A DNA stretch of 64,000 bases from Bacteroidales bacterium (GTDB lineage Bacteria > Bacteroidota > Bacteroidia > Bacteroidales > F082). A program made the position numbers and the translations under genes. Under the pieces are notes generated by a model, which saw nothing but the letters and a program-made list of their open reading frames with translations, made no database searches and was not told the origin of the DNA. The DNA lies in the NCBI GenBank assembly GCA_030683155.1, contig JAUXMV010000099.1, forward strand, positions 46,624-110,623, in the 5' to 3' direction. Below, piece after piece: positions 25,159 to 34,342 of this stretch; position 1 is the stretch's first letter; each line of letters starts with the position of its first letter.

Positions 25159-26323
25159 CCCAAACTACCCTTTTGATATAATCGGTATAACTTAATATAA
25201 TCCTCACCACTTTTTCGGATACATTGGGCATGGAATAATCCCCAACTTGCCTGAAATTCCTCTTTTCGCCTGCTTTCTGGACTTGCAAGTGCAACAATCC
25301 CTGTAAAATTCGTTCAGGGTTCAGGCCTACCATCATTACGGATGCTTCTTCCATGGCTTCGGGACGTTCGTGCGCCTCCCGAATATTCAGGGCTCTGAAG
25401 TTCAGAATGGAAGATTCTTCGCTGATGGTGCCGCTATCTGACAGCACAGCATAAGCATTCATTTGCAAAGCGTTGTAGTCGGAGAAGCCGAGGGGTTTCA
25501 TAAATTGGATGAGGGGGTGAATGTGAAAGGGTGAGAGGGTGAGAAGGTGAGAAGGTGAGTTTTTGTTTTGAAGCTCTTCGAGTTTTTTGCGGGTTCGGGG
25601 GTGGGTTGATACGATGATGGGATAGCTATACTTTTCAGCAATCTGGTTGAGCGATTCGAGCAAGCCAAAAAAGTTCTTCTCGCTGTTAATGTTCTCCTCT
25701 CGATGAGCCGATACGACAAAGAATTTTTCCTTTTCAAGTCCCAAACGCTCCAATACATCCGATTTTTCAATCTTTGGCAGATAGTGATGCAACACCTCGT
25801 ACATGGGGCTTCCGGTTTTAATTACCCGGTCGGCAGGTAGGCCCTCGCGCAACAGGTACTCACGGGCAATGCTGCTGTATGTAAGGTTAATGTCGGAAAT
25901 ATGATCGACTATTTTCCGGTTGGTTTCTTCGGGTACCCGCTGGTCGAAACAACGGTTACCGGCTTCCATATGAAAGATAGGAATATGCCGCTTTTTGGCC
26001 GGGATGGCACACAAACAACTGTTGGTATCGCCCAGAACCAGAAATGCATCTGGTCTTACCTCTTCCAATACCGGGTCAATAGCCGCTATGATAAGACCAA
26101 TGGTTTCGGCAGCATTCTTTCCGGCAGCGTTCAGAAAATGATCGGGTTTGCGGACGCCGAGGTCTTCGTAAAATATTTCGTTGAGTTCATAATCGTAATT
26201 CTGGCCTGTATGAACTGTTATGTGTTCGATAGCTTCGGAAGCATCGAGGGCGGCCATTACCCGTGACAGGCGTATTATTTCGGGGCGTGTACCCACTACG
26301 GTCATTACTTTTAATTTCTTCAT
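25151..26323 (-). CDS. UDP-GlcNAc 2-epimerase-family enzyme (WecB/WbjD/CapG) with repeat insertion
   Basis: A 390-residue non-hydrolysing UDP-HexNAc 2-epimerase, in this module probably the last step to UDP-L-FucNAc. Motifs: GTRPEIIRL, HTGQNYDYEL, LGDTNS, and SDSGTISEE for uracil/UDP binding. Around residues 252-268 the usual short link between PRTRKKLEEL and HPLIQFMKPLGF is expanded by residues coded by an 8-base tandem repeat (HLLTLSPFH). The frame is kept. The gene is preceded by a hairpin repeat (26336-26432). Confidence 0.9.
   Translation of the reverse strand: MKKLKVMTVVGTRPEIIRLSRVMAALDASEAIEHITVHTGQNYDYELNEIFYEDLGVRKPDHFLNAAGKNAAETIGLIIAAIDPVLEEVRPDAFLVLGDTNSCLCAIPAKKRHIPIFHMEAGNRCFDQRVPEETNRKIVDHISDINLTYSSIAREYLLREGLPADRVIKTGSPMYEVLHHYLPKIEKSDVLERLGLEKEKFFVVSAHREENINSEKNFFGLLESLNQIAEKYSYPIIVSTHPRTRKKLEELQNKNSPSHLLTLSPFHIHPLIQFMKPLGFSDYNALQMNAYAVLSDSGTISEESSILNFRALNIREAHERPEAMEEASVMMVGLNPERILQGLLHLQVQKAGEKRNFRQVGDYSMPNVSEKVVRIILSYTDYIKRVVWGE
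25514..25560. repeat. 8-mer tandem repeat inside wecB
   Basis: Four contiguous units of RGGTGAGW type (25529-25560), preceded by diverged GGGGTGAA/TGTGAAA units. It encodes a low-complexity Ser/Pro/His/Leu segment in the epimerase. Confidence 0.85.
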
Positions 26324-26335
26324 TTTTCCATTTTT

Positions 26336-26432
26336 TAGAACACAGATTACACTGATAATACGGATTTGCTCTGATAAAATATTTCAACTGTGTTTATCTG
26401 TCCAATCCGTGTCATCCGTGTTCAATTGTTTT
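26336..26432. repeat. Hairpin repeat of ACACNGAT type between wecB and capF
   Basis: Left arm GAACACAGATTACACTGAT and right arm ATCCGTGTCATCCGTGTTC are imperfect inverted copies built from ACAC-GAT words. The same family flanks the GxxExxY gene. It fills nearly the whole intergenic space. Confidence 0.8.
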
Positions 26433-26434
26433 GT

Positions 26435-27571
26435 TTATACTTTTTCAAACCAGGTGTCCCCATCTTCAGGGTTGTAATGCTCATTGATCCAAAAGATGGT
26501 ATATAATTCATCCTCACCGATATTGGTAATGTTATGGGTGTACCACACCGGCATATCTACAAATGAGGGTTGCGTACCATCCAGTTCAAACGACAATACT
26601 TTATCGGTTCCGATGCGGCGGAGTTCAATCCGGGCTTTTCCTTTAATCACTGCAAACCGTTCTGCCTTGCGGATATGAAAGTGATTGCCACGGGTGATGT
26701 CAGGTTTGGTTGTTGAAAAGCTTACCTGTCCACCGCTATTAAGCTTAACGGTTTCCACAAACGAGCCCCGGTTATCAGTGTTCAGCTTTAGATAGAACGG
26801 GAAAAACGTTGAATGATCAATATAACATAGGAAAGTATTGAACAGATTTCTTTCAAATGGAATATCCAGACAAGGAATAATCCCTTTTTCAAAATAGTTT
26901 GTTTTAAAATCCTGCAGTTTCTGGAACAAGGCCGAAACTTTTATGGTAGAGGTATGTGCAATAGGCACCATATCAGCAATTCCGGTTTTCTTTTCATTCT
27001 GCATTGCTTCAATATGCTCAATGATTTCATTGACAAGTTCGCCTACATAGATAAGTTTCAGATCGCCGTCCACTTCGATTTTCGGGGTTTCGTTGTGCGT
27101 TAGCTGGTGACAAAACGTGGCCACTACCGAATTGTAATAAGGATGCCCGAAGGGCCCAAACACATTGGGAATGACCAGCCCGGAAAACTGCTCATTGTTT
27201 TTTAACGCCCATTGCTCCAGCAATTCACGCCCTTCGCGTTTCGATTTTCCATACAGGTTATCGCGTTCTTCTTGCGTTGAAGAGCTGAATAAGATGTGTG
27301 GTGCCGATCCGGTGCTTTCGCAGGCTGTAATGAGTTGTTTAACCAACCTTAGATTTATTTCATAAATCATCTGCGGATCATTGTGGCGGTTCATGGCAGC
27401 GAGGTGGACAATGGTATCGCATTGCTGAACAAACTCCCCGAGTTTACCAGGAGTACTAAAAAAAGCATCCTCGAAAGGAATGCGTTCAAATTTATCGGGG
27501 TACAGGCCGAGGGTGTTGTATAGATGCGTACCCACAAAGCCGGATTGGCCGGTTATTCCTACTCTTATCAT
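26435..27571 (-). CDS. capF: CapF/WbjC-type bifunctional epimerase-reductase
   Basis: A 378-residue enzyme with an N-terminal Rossmann domain (GITGQSGFVGTHL, YGKSKREG) and a C-terminal cupin (GNHFHIRKAERF, PVWYTHNITN). CapF performs 3-epimerisation in the cupin and NADPH reduction at C4 in the Rossmann domain, making UDP-6-deoxy-L-talose-type HexNAc on the way to UDP-L-FucNAc. It lies between CapE and the WecB-like enzyme as in other FucNAc clusters. Full length, ending in the usual WFEKV. Confidence 0.92.
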   Translation of the reverse strand: MIRVGITGQSGFVGTHLYNTLGLYPDKFERIPFEDAFFSTPGKLGEFVQQCDTIVHLAAMNRHNDPQMIYEINLRLVKQLITACESTGSAPHILFSSSTQEERDNLYGKSKREGRELLEQWALKNNEQFSGLVIPNVFGPFGHPYYNSVVATFCHQLTHNETPKIEVDGDLKLIYVGELVNEIIEHIEAMQNEKKTGIADMVPIAHTSTIKVSALFQKLQDFKTNYFEKGIIPCLDIPFERNLFNTFLCYIDHSTFFPFYLKLNTDNRGSFVETVKLNSGGQVSFSTTKPDITRGNHFHIRKAERFAVIKGKARIELRRIGTDKVLSFELDGTQPSFVDMPVWYTHNITNIGEDELYTIFWINEHYNPEDGDTWFEKV

Positions 27572-27582
27572 ATCTTTCTTAT

Positions 27583-27662
27583 TAGAACACTGATGACACA
27601 GATCAAATGGATTTTCACCGATTATTTTCTGTGATTATCTTTTAAATCAGTGTCATCTGCGT
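27583..27662. repeat. Hairpin repeat left of the GxxExxY gene
   Basis: GAACACTGATGACACAGAT (27583) and ATCAGTGTCATCTGCGTTC (27646-27664) are imperfect inverted copies. The right arm provides the last codons and the stop of the GxxExxY gene. Confidence 0.8.
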
Positions 27663-28048
27663 TCACTTTTCCTGTCGTTTGTAAATATTTTTCTTTTAAA
27701 CTCAGGTTTTTTGCCAAAGTTCAGAAGTAATTCTACTTCAAGTTCTGTTGCTTTCAAATAGTTTATTAATTGATATTCATGTTCTTCGGCTAAAGACTCA
27801 GAAGCTTTATTTTCAATTATTACAGATTCTTCAACAATTATATCGGCAAAATATTCTCCGACTTGCTGATTGTCATAGAAAACATTTATTGGATACTGGC
27901 TTTTGCAATCCAATCCCATCTTCCTAAGTTCTATCAGCAATGAATTATGGTAAACTCTTTCAAGAAAACCATAACCCAAAGTATTGTAAACCTTATAATA
28001 TGCCTGAATTATTTATTCTGTTATTTCATTGTGTAAAAATTCCTTCAT
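27653..28048 (-). pseudogene. GxxExxY protein, broken by a nonsense codon
   Basis: The frame from the ATG at 28048 reads MKEFLHNEITE, then TAA (28013-28015), then IIQAYYKVYNTLGYGFLERVY and on to the stop at 27653, giving about 131 residues if read through. The family signature G-x-x-E-x-x-Y (GFLERVY) and nuclease-like elements (EYFADIIVEESVIIENKA, LLLNFG) are clear. One A-to-T change in an AAA Lys codon would explain the stop. Without read-through, only an internal alternative start could yield protein. The function of the family is unknown; it has a PDDEXK-like fold. It is bracketed by hairpin repeats between capE and capF. Confidence 0.8.
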
Positions 28049-28061
28049 ATCTATTTTTTTT

Positions 28062-28155
28062 AAACACTGGTCGCTGGTGCGACACACTGATTAAACTGGT
28101 TTTCACTGATTTTTTCATCAGTGGTCATACATCTATTCAGCGTCATCAGCGTTCT
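28062..28155. repeat. Hairpin repeat right of the GxxExxY gene
   Basis: Words such as AACACTGGTCGCTGG on the left face GCGTCATCAGCGTTC on the right in inverted order. The repeat runs into the 3' end of capE and codes its last residues (NADDAE). Confidence 0.75.
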
Positions 28156-29182
28156 GTTTAAAATCCTCTCTCAGCACATCTCTCCTGATCATCGGCAATT
28201 TCAGCAGCAACTCCTGCATGCCTTTTACATCCAGTTGGACGGTATTGTGCGAATGGTAATCCTCCAGCGTTGAGATTAGCTCCTCCCCTTCTACGAAGTA
28301 TTTGTCGTAATTAAGATCGCGGGTATCGGCTGGAATGCGGTAATAGTTGCCCATATCTTCGTGTTTGGCCATCTCTTCGCGAGTAACCAGAGTTTCGTAG
28401 AGTTTTTCGCCATGCCGGGTACCAATTACTCTAACTTTCGTTTCGGTGTTATATAAACCAATCAGCGCTTTTGCCAGCACATCAAGGGTAGTTGCAGGGG
28501 CCTTCTGCACAAACAAATCGCCGTTTATCCCATTTTCAAAAGCGTACAAAACCAGATCCACCGCATCTTCGAGGGTCATCATAAAGCGGGTCATATTGGG
28601 GTCGGTAACGGTGATGTCTTTCCCTTCTTTCATCTGATTTATCCACAGCGGTATGACCGAACCACGACTTGCCATTACGTTGCCGTAACGGGTACAGCAA
28701 ATGGTGGTGACAGCATCAGGTCCTAGAGCACGACCTTTGGCAATGGCTACTTTTTCCATCAAGGCTTTACTGATGCCCATAGCATTTATAGGGTACGCAG
28801 CTTTATCGGTGCTCAGGATCACCACGTTTTTTACCCCATGCTGAATGGCCGAATCCAATACGTTTTCAGTACCAAATACATTGGTACGCACTGCCTGGAT
28901 AGGAAAAAACTCGCATGAGGGCACTTGTTTAAGGGCAGCAGCATGGAAAATATAGTCAACCCCGGCCATAGCGCCATCCACACTTCGCTTGTCGCGTACA
29001 TCGCCGATGTAAAATTTTACTTTGGGGTTGTTAAGTATATGTCGCATATCGTCCTGCTTTTTTTCATCGCGACTGAAAATGCGGATTTCACCAAAGCGAT
29101 CGTCGTTGATAAATCGTTGTAGGACAGCATTCCCAAAAGATCCAGTTCCACCGGTAATTAAAAGTGTTTTATTACTAAACAT
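28133..29182 (-). CDS. capE: CapE/WbjB-type UDP-GlcNAc 4,6-dehydratase/5-epimerase
   Basis: A 349-residue soluble short-chain dehydrogenase that starts UDP-L-FucNAc synthesis from UDP-GlcNAc. Motifs: GGTGSFGNAVL, LKQVPSCEFFP, STDKAAYPINAMGISK and the RHGEKLYETL sequence typical of CapE/FlaA1. The C-terminus (after about residue 340) is coded by the neighbouring hairpin repeat and looks unlike the usual end. A glycosyltransferase gene ends nine bases upstream. Confidence 0.92.
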   Translation of the reverse strand: MFSNKTLLITGGTGSFGNAVLQRFINDDRFGEIRIFSRDEKKQDDMRHILNNPKVKFYIGDVRDKRSVDGAMAGVDYIFHAAALKQVPSCEFFPIQAVRTNVFGTENVLDSAIQHGVKNVVILSTDKAAYPINAMGISKALMEKVAIAKGRALGPDAVTTICCTRYGNVMASRGSVIPLWINQMKEGKDITVTDPNMTRFMMTLEDAVDLVLYAFENGINGDLFVQKAPATTLDVLAKALIGLYNTETKVRVIGTRHGEKLYETLVTREEMAKHEDMGNYYRIPADTRDLNYDKYFVEGEELISTLEDYHSHNTVQLDVKGMQELLLKLPMIRRDVLREDFKQNADDAE

Positions 29183-29191
29183 GGTTTGTTT

Positions 29192-30199
29192 TTATTTAAT
29201 AAGTTGTAATAATTGATCTAATTCATTAAACACTAATATTTTTGAAATTGGCAAATCATTTTTTTCGTATTCAATGATTGAATTAACTATAGAATTAATA
29301 TCATTGGATTTAAATGTGCATGAAGGGTAACAAACAGAATGTAGGTAGGGTAAATCAGGACCAATTACGTCGCATCCAAATTGTAGAGCCTCAATTATTC
29401 CCAAACCAAAGCTTTCGTTGATTGAAGGATAAATTGTCGCTTTGGATAGATTATAGAGTTGTTCGATTCTTTCTTTCTTCACAAAACCATGGTTAATTAT
29501 GGGTACACCCTGTGATATTAATTTCTTCAGTAATATCTCTAATTCTCTTGGATGATTGGAAAGGGTTAAATGAAGTGTTAACAAATATCCACGATGAAAT
29601 AACTGTTGCCAGGCGAGTAATAGTGTCTTATGATTTTTCTCCTTTGTGTAATTAGAAACATATATGTAGTCTTTTCTTTTATCATTATTAAAATCTGGAT
29701 TATTCAAAATTTTAGGGAAAAAAGGGTGAACTAATACTTTCTCACATGGTTCAGACAGGGTTTTCATTAAAACTTTCTTAGTATTATTTGTCTGTACAAT
29801 CCATTTATCTGTATTGTGTTTTTTTAAATAAATATAGCATTGCTTGACAGCGCTCCTTATCCAATTAGGTTGATAAATGTTGTTCGGAATTTCAAGCAAA
29901 TTTATATTGTGAAAATATGTATAGATCTCTGCTTTAATTTTGATTGGTGGTGGAATATTGCCAAAACAAAGAACTTTTGTAAACTTAGTTTTGTTAGTTA
30001 TATAAAATAGATTTCTTTCATAAATAGAGGGTTTTAATACTTTTTTTTTAATTGCTGGTATATTAATAAATTCATCTTGACATCTTTGATCAATTAAGAA
30101 AAATACATTGTCAATTTCTTTTTCAATTTCTGGTATCAAATATTTTAATAATATCAAGCCTCCACTATTATTAACATATAAAGAATCTATTAGTATCAT
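29192..30199 (-). CDS. Family 1/4 glycosyltransferase
   Basis: A 335-residue GT-B protein, with the C-terminal donor-binding half clear: YVSNYTKEKNHKTLLLAW, IINHGFVKKERIEQLY, ATIYPSINESFGLGIIEALQFGCDVIGPDLPY (EX7E-like). The N-terminus (SLYVNNSGGLILLKYL) resembles transferases of Bacteroidota capsule loci. Acceptor and donor unknown. It is very AT-rich compared with capE downstream, a common sign of transferred glycan genes. Confidence 0.82.
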   Translation of the reverse strand: MILIDSLYVNNSGGLILLKYLIPEIEKEIDNVFFLIDQRCQDEFINIPAIKKKVLKPSIYERNLFYITNKTKFTKVLCFGNIPPPIKIKAEIYTYFHNINLLEIPNNIYQPNWIRSAVKQCYIYLKKHNTDKWIVQTNNTKKVLMKTLSEPCEKVLVHPFFPKILNNPDFNNDKRKDYIYVSNYTKEKNHKTLLLAWQQLFHRGYLLTLHLTLSNHPRELEILLKKLISQGVPIINHGFVKKERIEQLYNLSKATIYPSINESFGLGIIEALQFGCDVIGPDLPYLHSVCYPSCTFKSNDINSIVNSIIEYEKNDLPISKILVFNELDQLLQLIK

Positions 30200-30444
30200 C
30201 TGATGTATTTAGTTTGTAATATATATCTGGTAATTAAAATAGAACATTCATAATAAAAGTTTTCTGAGATGATAATTCAGGATTATCCAAATTGATTTCA
30301 TTGAAAATCAAACAGCAGTATTTCGAAGAAAAATTATTTGAAAGATGACAATCTGTCTTTACAAGAAAAAACATGACAAATCTATTCCTCTAAAATTAAA
30401 ATATCAGCAGCGTTTATGCACCACAATTGTTGATCTATAATGCA

Positions 30445-31530
30445 TCAGCTAATATCATCTCTTACAATATTTTCAACCAATGATTGCCAACTATTTTCTT
30501 TTTTAAATTCTTTTACTTTATGAGCATGGGCATTCAAATCTAAACTACAGAGAATATCAAGACAATTTACTAAAGATTCTTTATTCAAAGGATCGTAATC
30601 AAAAAGTAAATGATCATACTTAGGATGAAGTATTTTTGTTTTGGTTGAGATAATTGGCTTTTCAAACTGCAAATAATAAAGCAGTTTTGAGGGGAAAGTA
30701 GTGTTTGCAAAATCATTTGTTGAACGAGGGCTAATAAATGCAAATGCTTTTTCACAGGCCGATGTTAAAACCTCATCAGTAACAAATCCAAATTGCTTAA
30801 CTTTATTATTATTTGAACAAATTTTGTGTATATCAGGATCTGATGGGTAGCCATATATATTCAATTCAAAATCATTTTGGTTAGTTTTTAAAAAAAGATC
30901 GATAAAGTCTTTAATGCCTGTTAATTTTGACTGTGATCCGGCATAAACCAGAATTTTTTTCTGATAATCAGGTTTATTAAATGAAAAATTTGTTTCCGAG
31001 ATACCGCCATCAATAAAAGATTTTGGCCCTTTGAATCGGTTATAATAGTCATGAGAGAGAAAAATAGTTTTATCTGAATTACCTTTAACATATCCGTCTG
31101 CCAAGATTGATAGCCATTTTATTTTTCTCTTTATGAGATTTTTTAAAATAAATGGTATTAGCCTATGGCGTAAAATCGGATTGTATGTAATAACACTATT
31201 CAGCTCTTTTAAAATACAATCCTTGCTTAAAAATAATTTAAAAATCAGTGATATCCCAATATAGAATTCCCGAAAAAACATTAGGTTTATGTAACCTGCA
31301 GAAAAAATTATTACTTTCTCATCAAGCTTACCCTTATATGAATCAACCCAGAAAGGTCCACGAGGCCACGCAGGAAATGGAATATAAGATGCAACAATTA
31401 CCTGCAAATTATTCTTTAGTAATCCATTAATAAATCCAAGTTGCCATATGTTTGCAGCGGCGCTTTGGGCTTTAAAAAGATAAACATCATCTGGCCTCAC
31501 AATGGGACCAATCCACAATACTTTTTTCAT
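30445..31530 (-). CDS. Family 4-like glycosyltransferase
   Basis: A 361-residue GT-B protein. The linker ILVYAGSQSKLTGIKDFIDLF and the tail FGFVTDEVLTSACEKAFAFISPR ... FPSKLLYYLQFEKPII mark the donor-binding domain; the N-terminus is IGPIVRPDDVYLFKAQ. Sugar specificity cannot be told. A 245-base AT-rich gap without visible genes separates it from the next transferase. Confidence 0.8.
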   Translation of the reverse strand: MKKVLWIGPIVRPDDVYLFKAQSAAANIWQLGFINGLLKNNLQVIVASYIPFPAWPRGPFWVDSYKGKLDEKVIIFSAGYINLMFFREFYIGISLIFKLFLSKDCILKELNSVITYNPILRHRLIPFILKNLIKRKIKWLSILADGYVKGNSDKTIFLSHDYYNRFKGPKSFIDGGISETNFSFNKPDYQKKILVYAGSQSKLTGIKDFIDLFLKTNQNDFELNIYGYPSDPDIHKICSNNNKVKQFGFVTDEVLTSACEKAFAFISPRSTNDFANTTFPSKLLYYLQFEKPIISTKTKILHPKYDHLLFDYDPLNKESLVNCLDILCSLDLNAHAHKVKEFKKENSWQSLVENIVRDDIS

Positions 31531-31841
31531 AAATAAAACATGTGAATTTGAGGATTATTTGTTAATAAAACTTTCAATTACTATAAGCAAATTTAATTTT
31601 CTTTCTTATTTTAATCTTATGAATACTTTATGCCAATCAGAATCTCATCAATATCTTCAGATTTTGCACTTTATCCAAAATTTTTCAAACTCATAATCAC
31701 TGGAAAGGCATTATAAACCAAATAATTAGCAGAGTATGTAATTGCGTTTCAACTTGCGTTTTACCATTTGCTTCAGCAATGAAAGTCACAAAAAAACAGT
31801 CCTAATAAAAACGGGGTTAACTTATGAAGAATGAACTAAAC
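31531..31841. other. Intergenic, no gene seen
   Basis: 311 bases of AT-rich sequence between two glycosyltransferase genes. I found no credible reading frame, promoter consensus, hairpin or repeat. Confidence 0.5.
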
Positions 31842-33107
31842 CTACCTGGAAATGACCTTTGACGCAAAATTAACACTCAAAGATGAATAGAGCTCCAAAT
31901 ACTTACCAGCTACTACTTTACTGTCAAATTCATTCACTATTTTTTCCCTCGCATTATGACACAGTTCTTCATAGTTTTTAGCATTCAACACCCATTCAAT
32001 TCCATATGCCAGGTCAATTGTGTCGATTGGTTTTGCTAAGTAGCCATTTTTACAATGCTCTATCATGTCACTATTTCCTCCTATACCAAACCCTACTACG
32101 GGGGTTCCACAAGCCAGGCTTTCCATTATGGCATTAGATAAGTTTTCCTGCAAACTCGGCACGACCATAACATCTGCTGCAGCATATAAGATTCGTAAAC
32201 TGACATCATCATATAAACGACCTAAATAATGCGCTTTTTGTTTAAATCCTTGTGGGGTTTTAGGTTGATTACTGCCAAATACAACTAACTCTGTCTTTTC
32301 TGAATCGATATGTAATAATGCCTCTGTCAATTCTTTGAAGCCTTTATTGATATCACTGGTCGCACTTAGTGCTCCAAACAGAATCATTTTTTTATTCTGA
32401 GGCAAATTGAGCAAAGATCTTGCTTGATGCTTATCAAAAGGTGCAAATGACTCCGTATTCAATAAATTGGGTAAATTTAATATGGGATATTTTTTAAATA
32501 AGGCACTCTCTTTTGCGCAATCAGCTAACCATCGGCTTAAACCTATAACAGTGAGATTTTGAATTTTTGCAAAGGTTTTTTGTTTTCTTAAAAAAACCCT
32601 CCTACTTAAATCGTTTTCTTTTGAAGAACCCAAACGAGGACATGCTCCACAAGCTTGCTTATAACGTTTGCATTCCCATTTTATATGACATCCACCAGTA
32701 AACCCCCAGTCATCATGAAGACTCCAGACGATAGGCGCTTTGATTTTTGCAAGATCTTCGATACGCAACAAACCGTCAGCTATCCAATGCAGATGCACCA
32801 CATCAGGATTAATGGTATTAATACGATCTGTGATAGTTGAAAAAGGTAGCCAGCCCGGACTAAAAAGCGTTTTTGTTCTGTCTTTATAAAACCTAACCGG
32901 AAAACTATCCAGCATAAAACGAAGTCTCGCAATTAGCTTTTGTGTTTTTGTTTCACTTCCTATAACAGTAAAATCATCACCACCTTTACCCTGAACCAAC
33001 ATTTGAGTATCGACACCACATTCCAAAAGCGACTTATGAAGTCTATAAGCAGCCCTTGCTGCACCACCCTGGGTGTCATATGTGCTAACTATTAGGATTT
33101 TCATCAT
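31842..33107 (-). CDS. Family 4 glycosyltransferase (WcaC-like)
   Basis: A 421-residue GT-B transferase. The start MMKILIVSTYDTQGGAARAAY at 33107 is typical of the family; an extension to 33158 is rejected. Visible: HLHWIADG, WSLHDDWGFTGGCHIKW with a Cys-rich stretch (CKRYKQACGACP) as in colanic-acid WcaC-like enzymes, and the donor site VVPSLQENLSNAIMESLACGTPVVGF. A role in adding a side or backbone sugar is inferred from the locus. Confidence 0.85.
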   Translation of the reverse strand: MMKILIVSTYDTQGGAARAAYRLHKSLLECGVDTQMLVQGKGGDDFTVIGSETKTQKLIARLRFMLDSFPVRFYKDRTKTLFSPGWLPFSTITDRINTINPDVVHLHWIADGLLRIEDLAKIKAPIVWSLHDDWGFTGGCHIKWECKRYKQACGACPRLGSSKENDLSRRVFLRKQKTFAKIQNLTVIGLSRWLADCAKESALFKKYPILNLPNLLNTESFAPFDKHQARSLLNLPQNKKMILFGALSATSDINKGFKELTEALLHIDSEKTELVVFGSNQPKTPQGFKQKAHYLGRLYDDVSLRILYAAADVMVVPSLQENLSNAIMESLACGTPVVGFGIGGNSDMIEHCKNGYLAKPIDTIDLAYGIEWVLNAKNYEELCHNAREKIVNEFDSKVVAGKYLELYSSLSVNFASKVISR

Positions 33108-33407
33108 TTTATTCTTAACTGTTACAGCCGTATGTCCATCATGTTGATAAATCTTCAATTAGAACTTTGGAAGTGTAAGAAGTAACTTTGTAAACAAGTT
33201 TCTGTCTTAATAATTCATCAAATAATTTTAGCTTAATCGAAAAATTCTTAATTAGTTTACCTAAATAGCAACTCCCATGAGTATTTTCAAGCTTCTCATT
33301 CTGAATTCTTCTAAAGTCCAAATTGAATTGAATGGTGTTTTTCGCATGCCTCGAAAATTATTTTTCTCTACCGCTTAATATTCAACTGACTTCATAATGG
33401 ACTAAAT
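33108..33407. other. Intergenic, no convincing gene
   Basis: 300 bases between two transferase genes. A 60-codon leftward frame exists (33139-33321) but shows no recognisable domain. Confidence 0.4.
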
Positions 33408-34340
33408 TCATCGCAAAATCTTTTTTAACTTATTAAATGCTCTGCTTATCAATTTACCCTTCGTAAAAGTCCTTAGAGCGGTAATTTTATCAGCAGTTGA
33501 ATTTTTTACTATAAAAATTGGATGACTTATTGGAAAACTCAAGTCTAAACCAGGTAATCGTGAGTGATACGACTCTATATCCTTTGTGTGCGTTGCGGTT
33601 GGTCCAAAGCCAATATTTGAGACTAAATTTTTATTGGGCAAAACACTTAACCCACTATTTACCCAAACGGTATATGTCCACTGATAATCCCATGTGTCAA
33701 TTTTACCATTATTTACGAGGTCAAAAATGTTGGACCAATACTTCTTATCCTGATCAAGTTCAAACAAATCATTAAGGACATTATTTGCAATGAAAGAATC
33801 ATAACTTTTTATTTCCACATCATAATTTGACCAACGATTTGCCCATGAAGCCCAGCCCCAAATGTGATTGAACTTTGAAAAGTAATAACTGCTTTCTCCG
33901 CGTTTGACGCCGTTTTGAAAGTTATTGCCTGAAATATGCCAAACTCTTAAATCATCTTTGTACCTTCCCAGTAATTCTTCACAAAACAAAAAGAAACTTT
34001 GACTAGGTAAGCAGTCATCTTCCAAAATAATGCCCTGTTCTTCTTGTTGAAAAAACCATGTTATTGCAACACTGACAGCGTATTTACAGCCAAGATTTTC
34101 ATCACGAAAAAGCGTTTTAACCTCACAATCCCAATCAACATTTGTGGCGATGGACCGAACTTGCTGAACCAGCTGTGCTTCCCCATCTTTCGAAATACGT
34201 GGCCCATCTGCCGCAACATAAAGTCTTGGTGGTTTTGCTTTTCGGATGGCTTCAAAAACTTGTTTTGTAGCATCAGGGCGGTTAAATACCAGAAAAAGCA
34301 CAGGTGTTTTGATCGAATCAGAACATAATGGATTTTCCAT
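33408..34340 (-). CDS. GT-A-type glycosyltransferase (HlpA-like family), copy 1
   Basis: A 310-residue protein with the GT-A-like core PVLFLVFNRPDATKQVF, YVAADGPR, FRDENLGCKYAVS and the metal motif ILEDDCLP (DxD type), then YYFSKFNHIWGWASW. Often labelled nucleotide-diphospho-sugar transferase or HlpA-like in Bacteroidota. It overlaps the family 2 transferase upstream; the ATG at 34340 is preferred to a GTG at 34346. A paralogue lies at 39722-40678. Confidence 0.82.
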   Translation of the reverse strand: MENPLCSDSIKTPVLFLVFNRPDATKQVFEAIRKAKPPRLYVAADGPRISKDGEAQLVQQVRSIATNVDWDCEVKTLFRDENLGCKYAVSVAITWFFQQEEQGIILEDDCLPSQSFFLFCEELLGRYKDDLRVWHISGNNFQNGVKRGESSYYFSKFNHIWGWASWANRWSNYDVEIKSYDSFIANNVLNDLFELDQDKKYWSNIFDLVNNGKIDTWDYQWTYTVWVNSGLSVLPNKNLVSNIGFGPTATHTKDIESYHSRLPGLDLSFPISHPIFIVKNSTADKITALRTFTKGKLISRAFNKLKKILR

Positions 34341-34342
34341 GA

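Noticed and set aside
33139..33321. 60-codon leftward reading frame
   Set aside because: No domain, no promoter consensus, no recognisable relative; left as intergenic.
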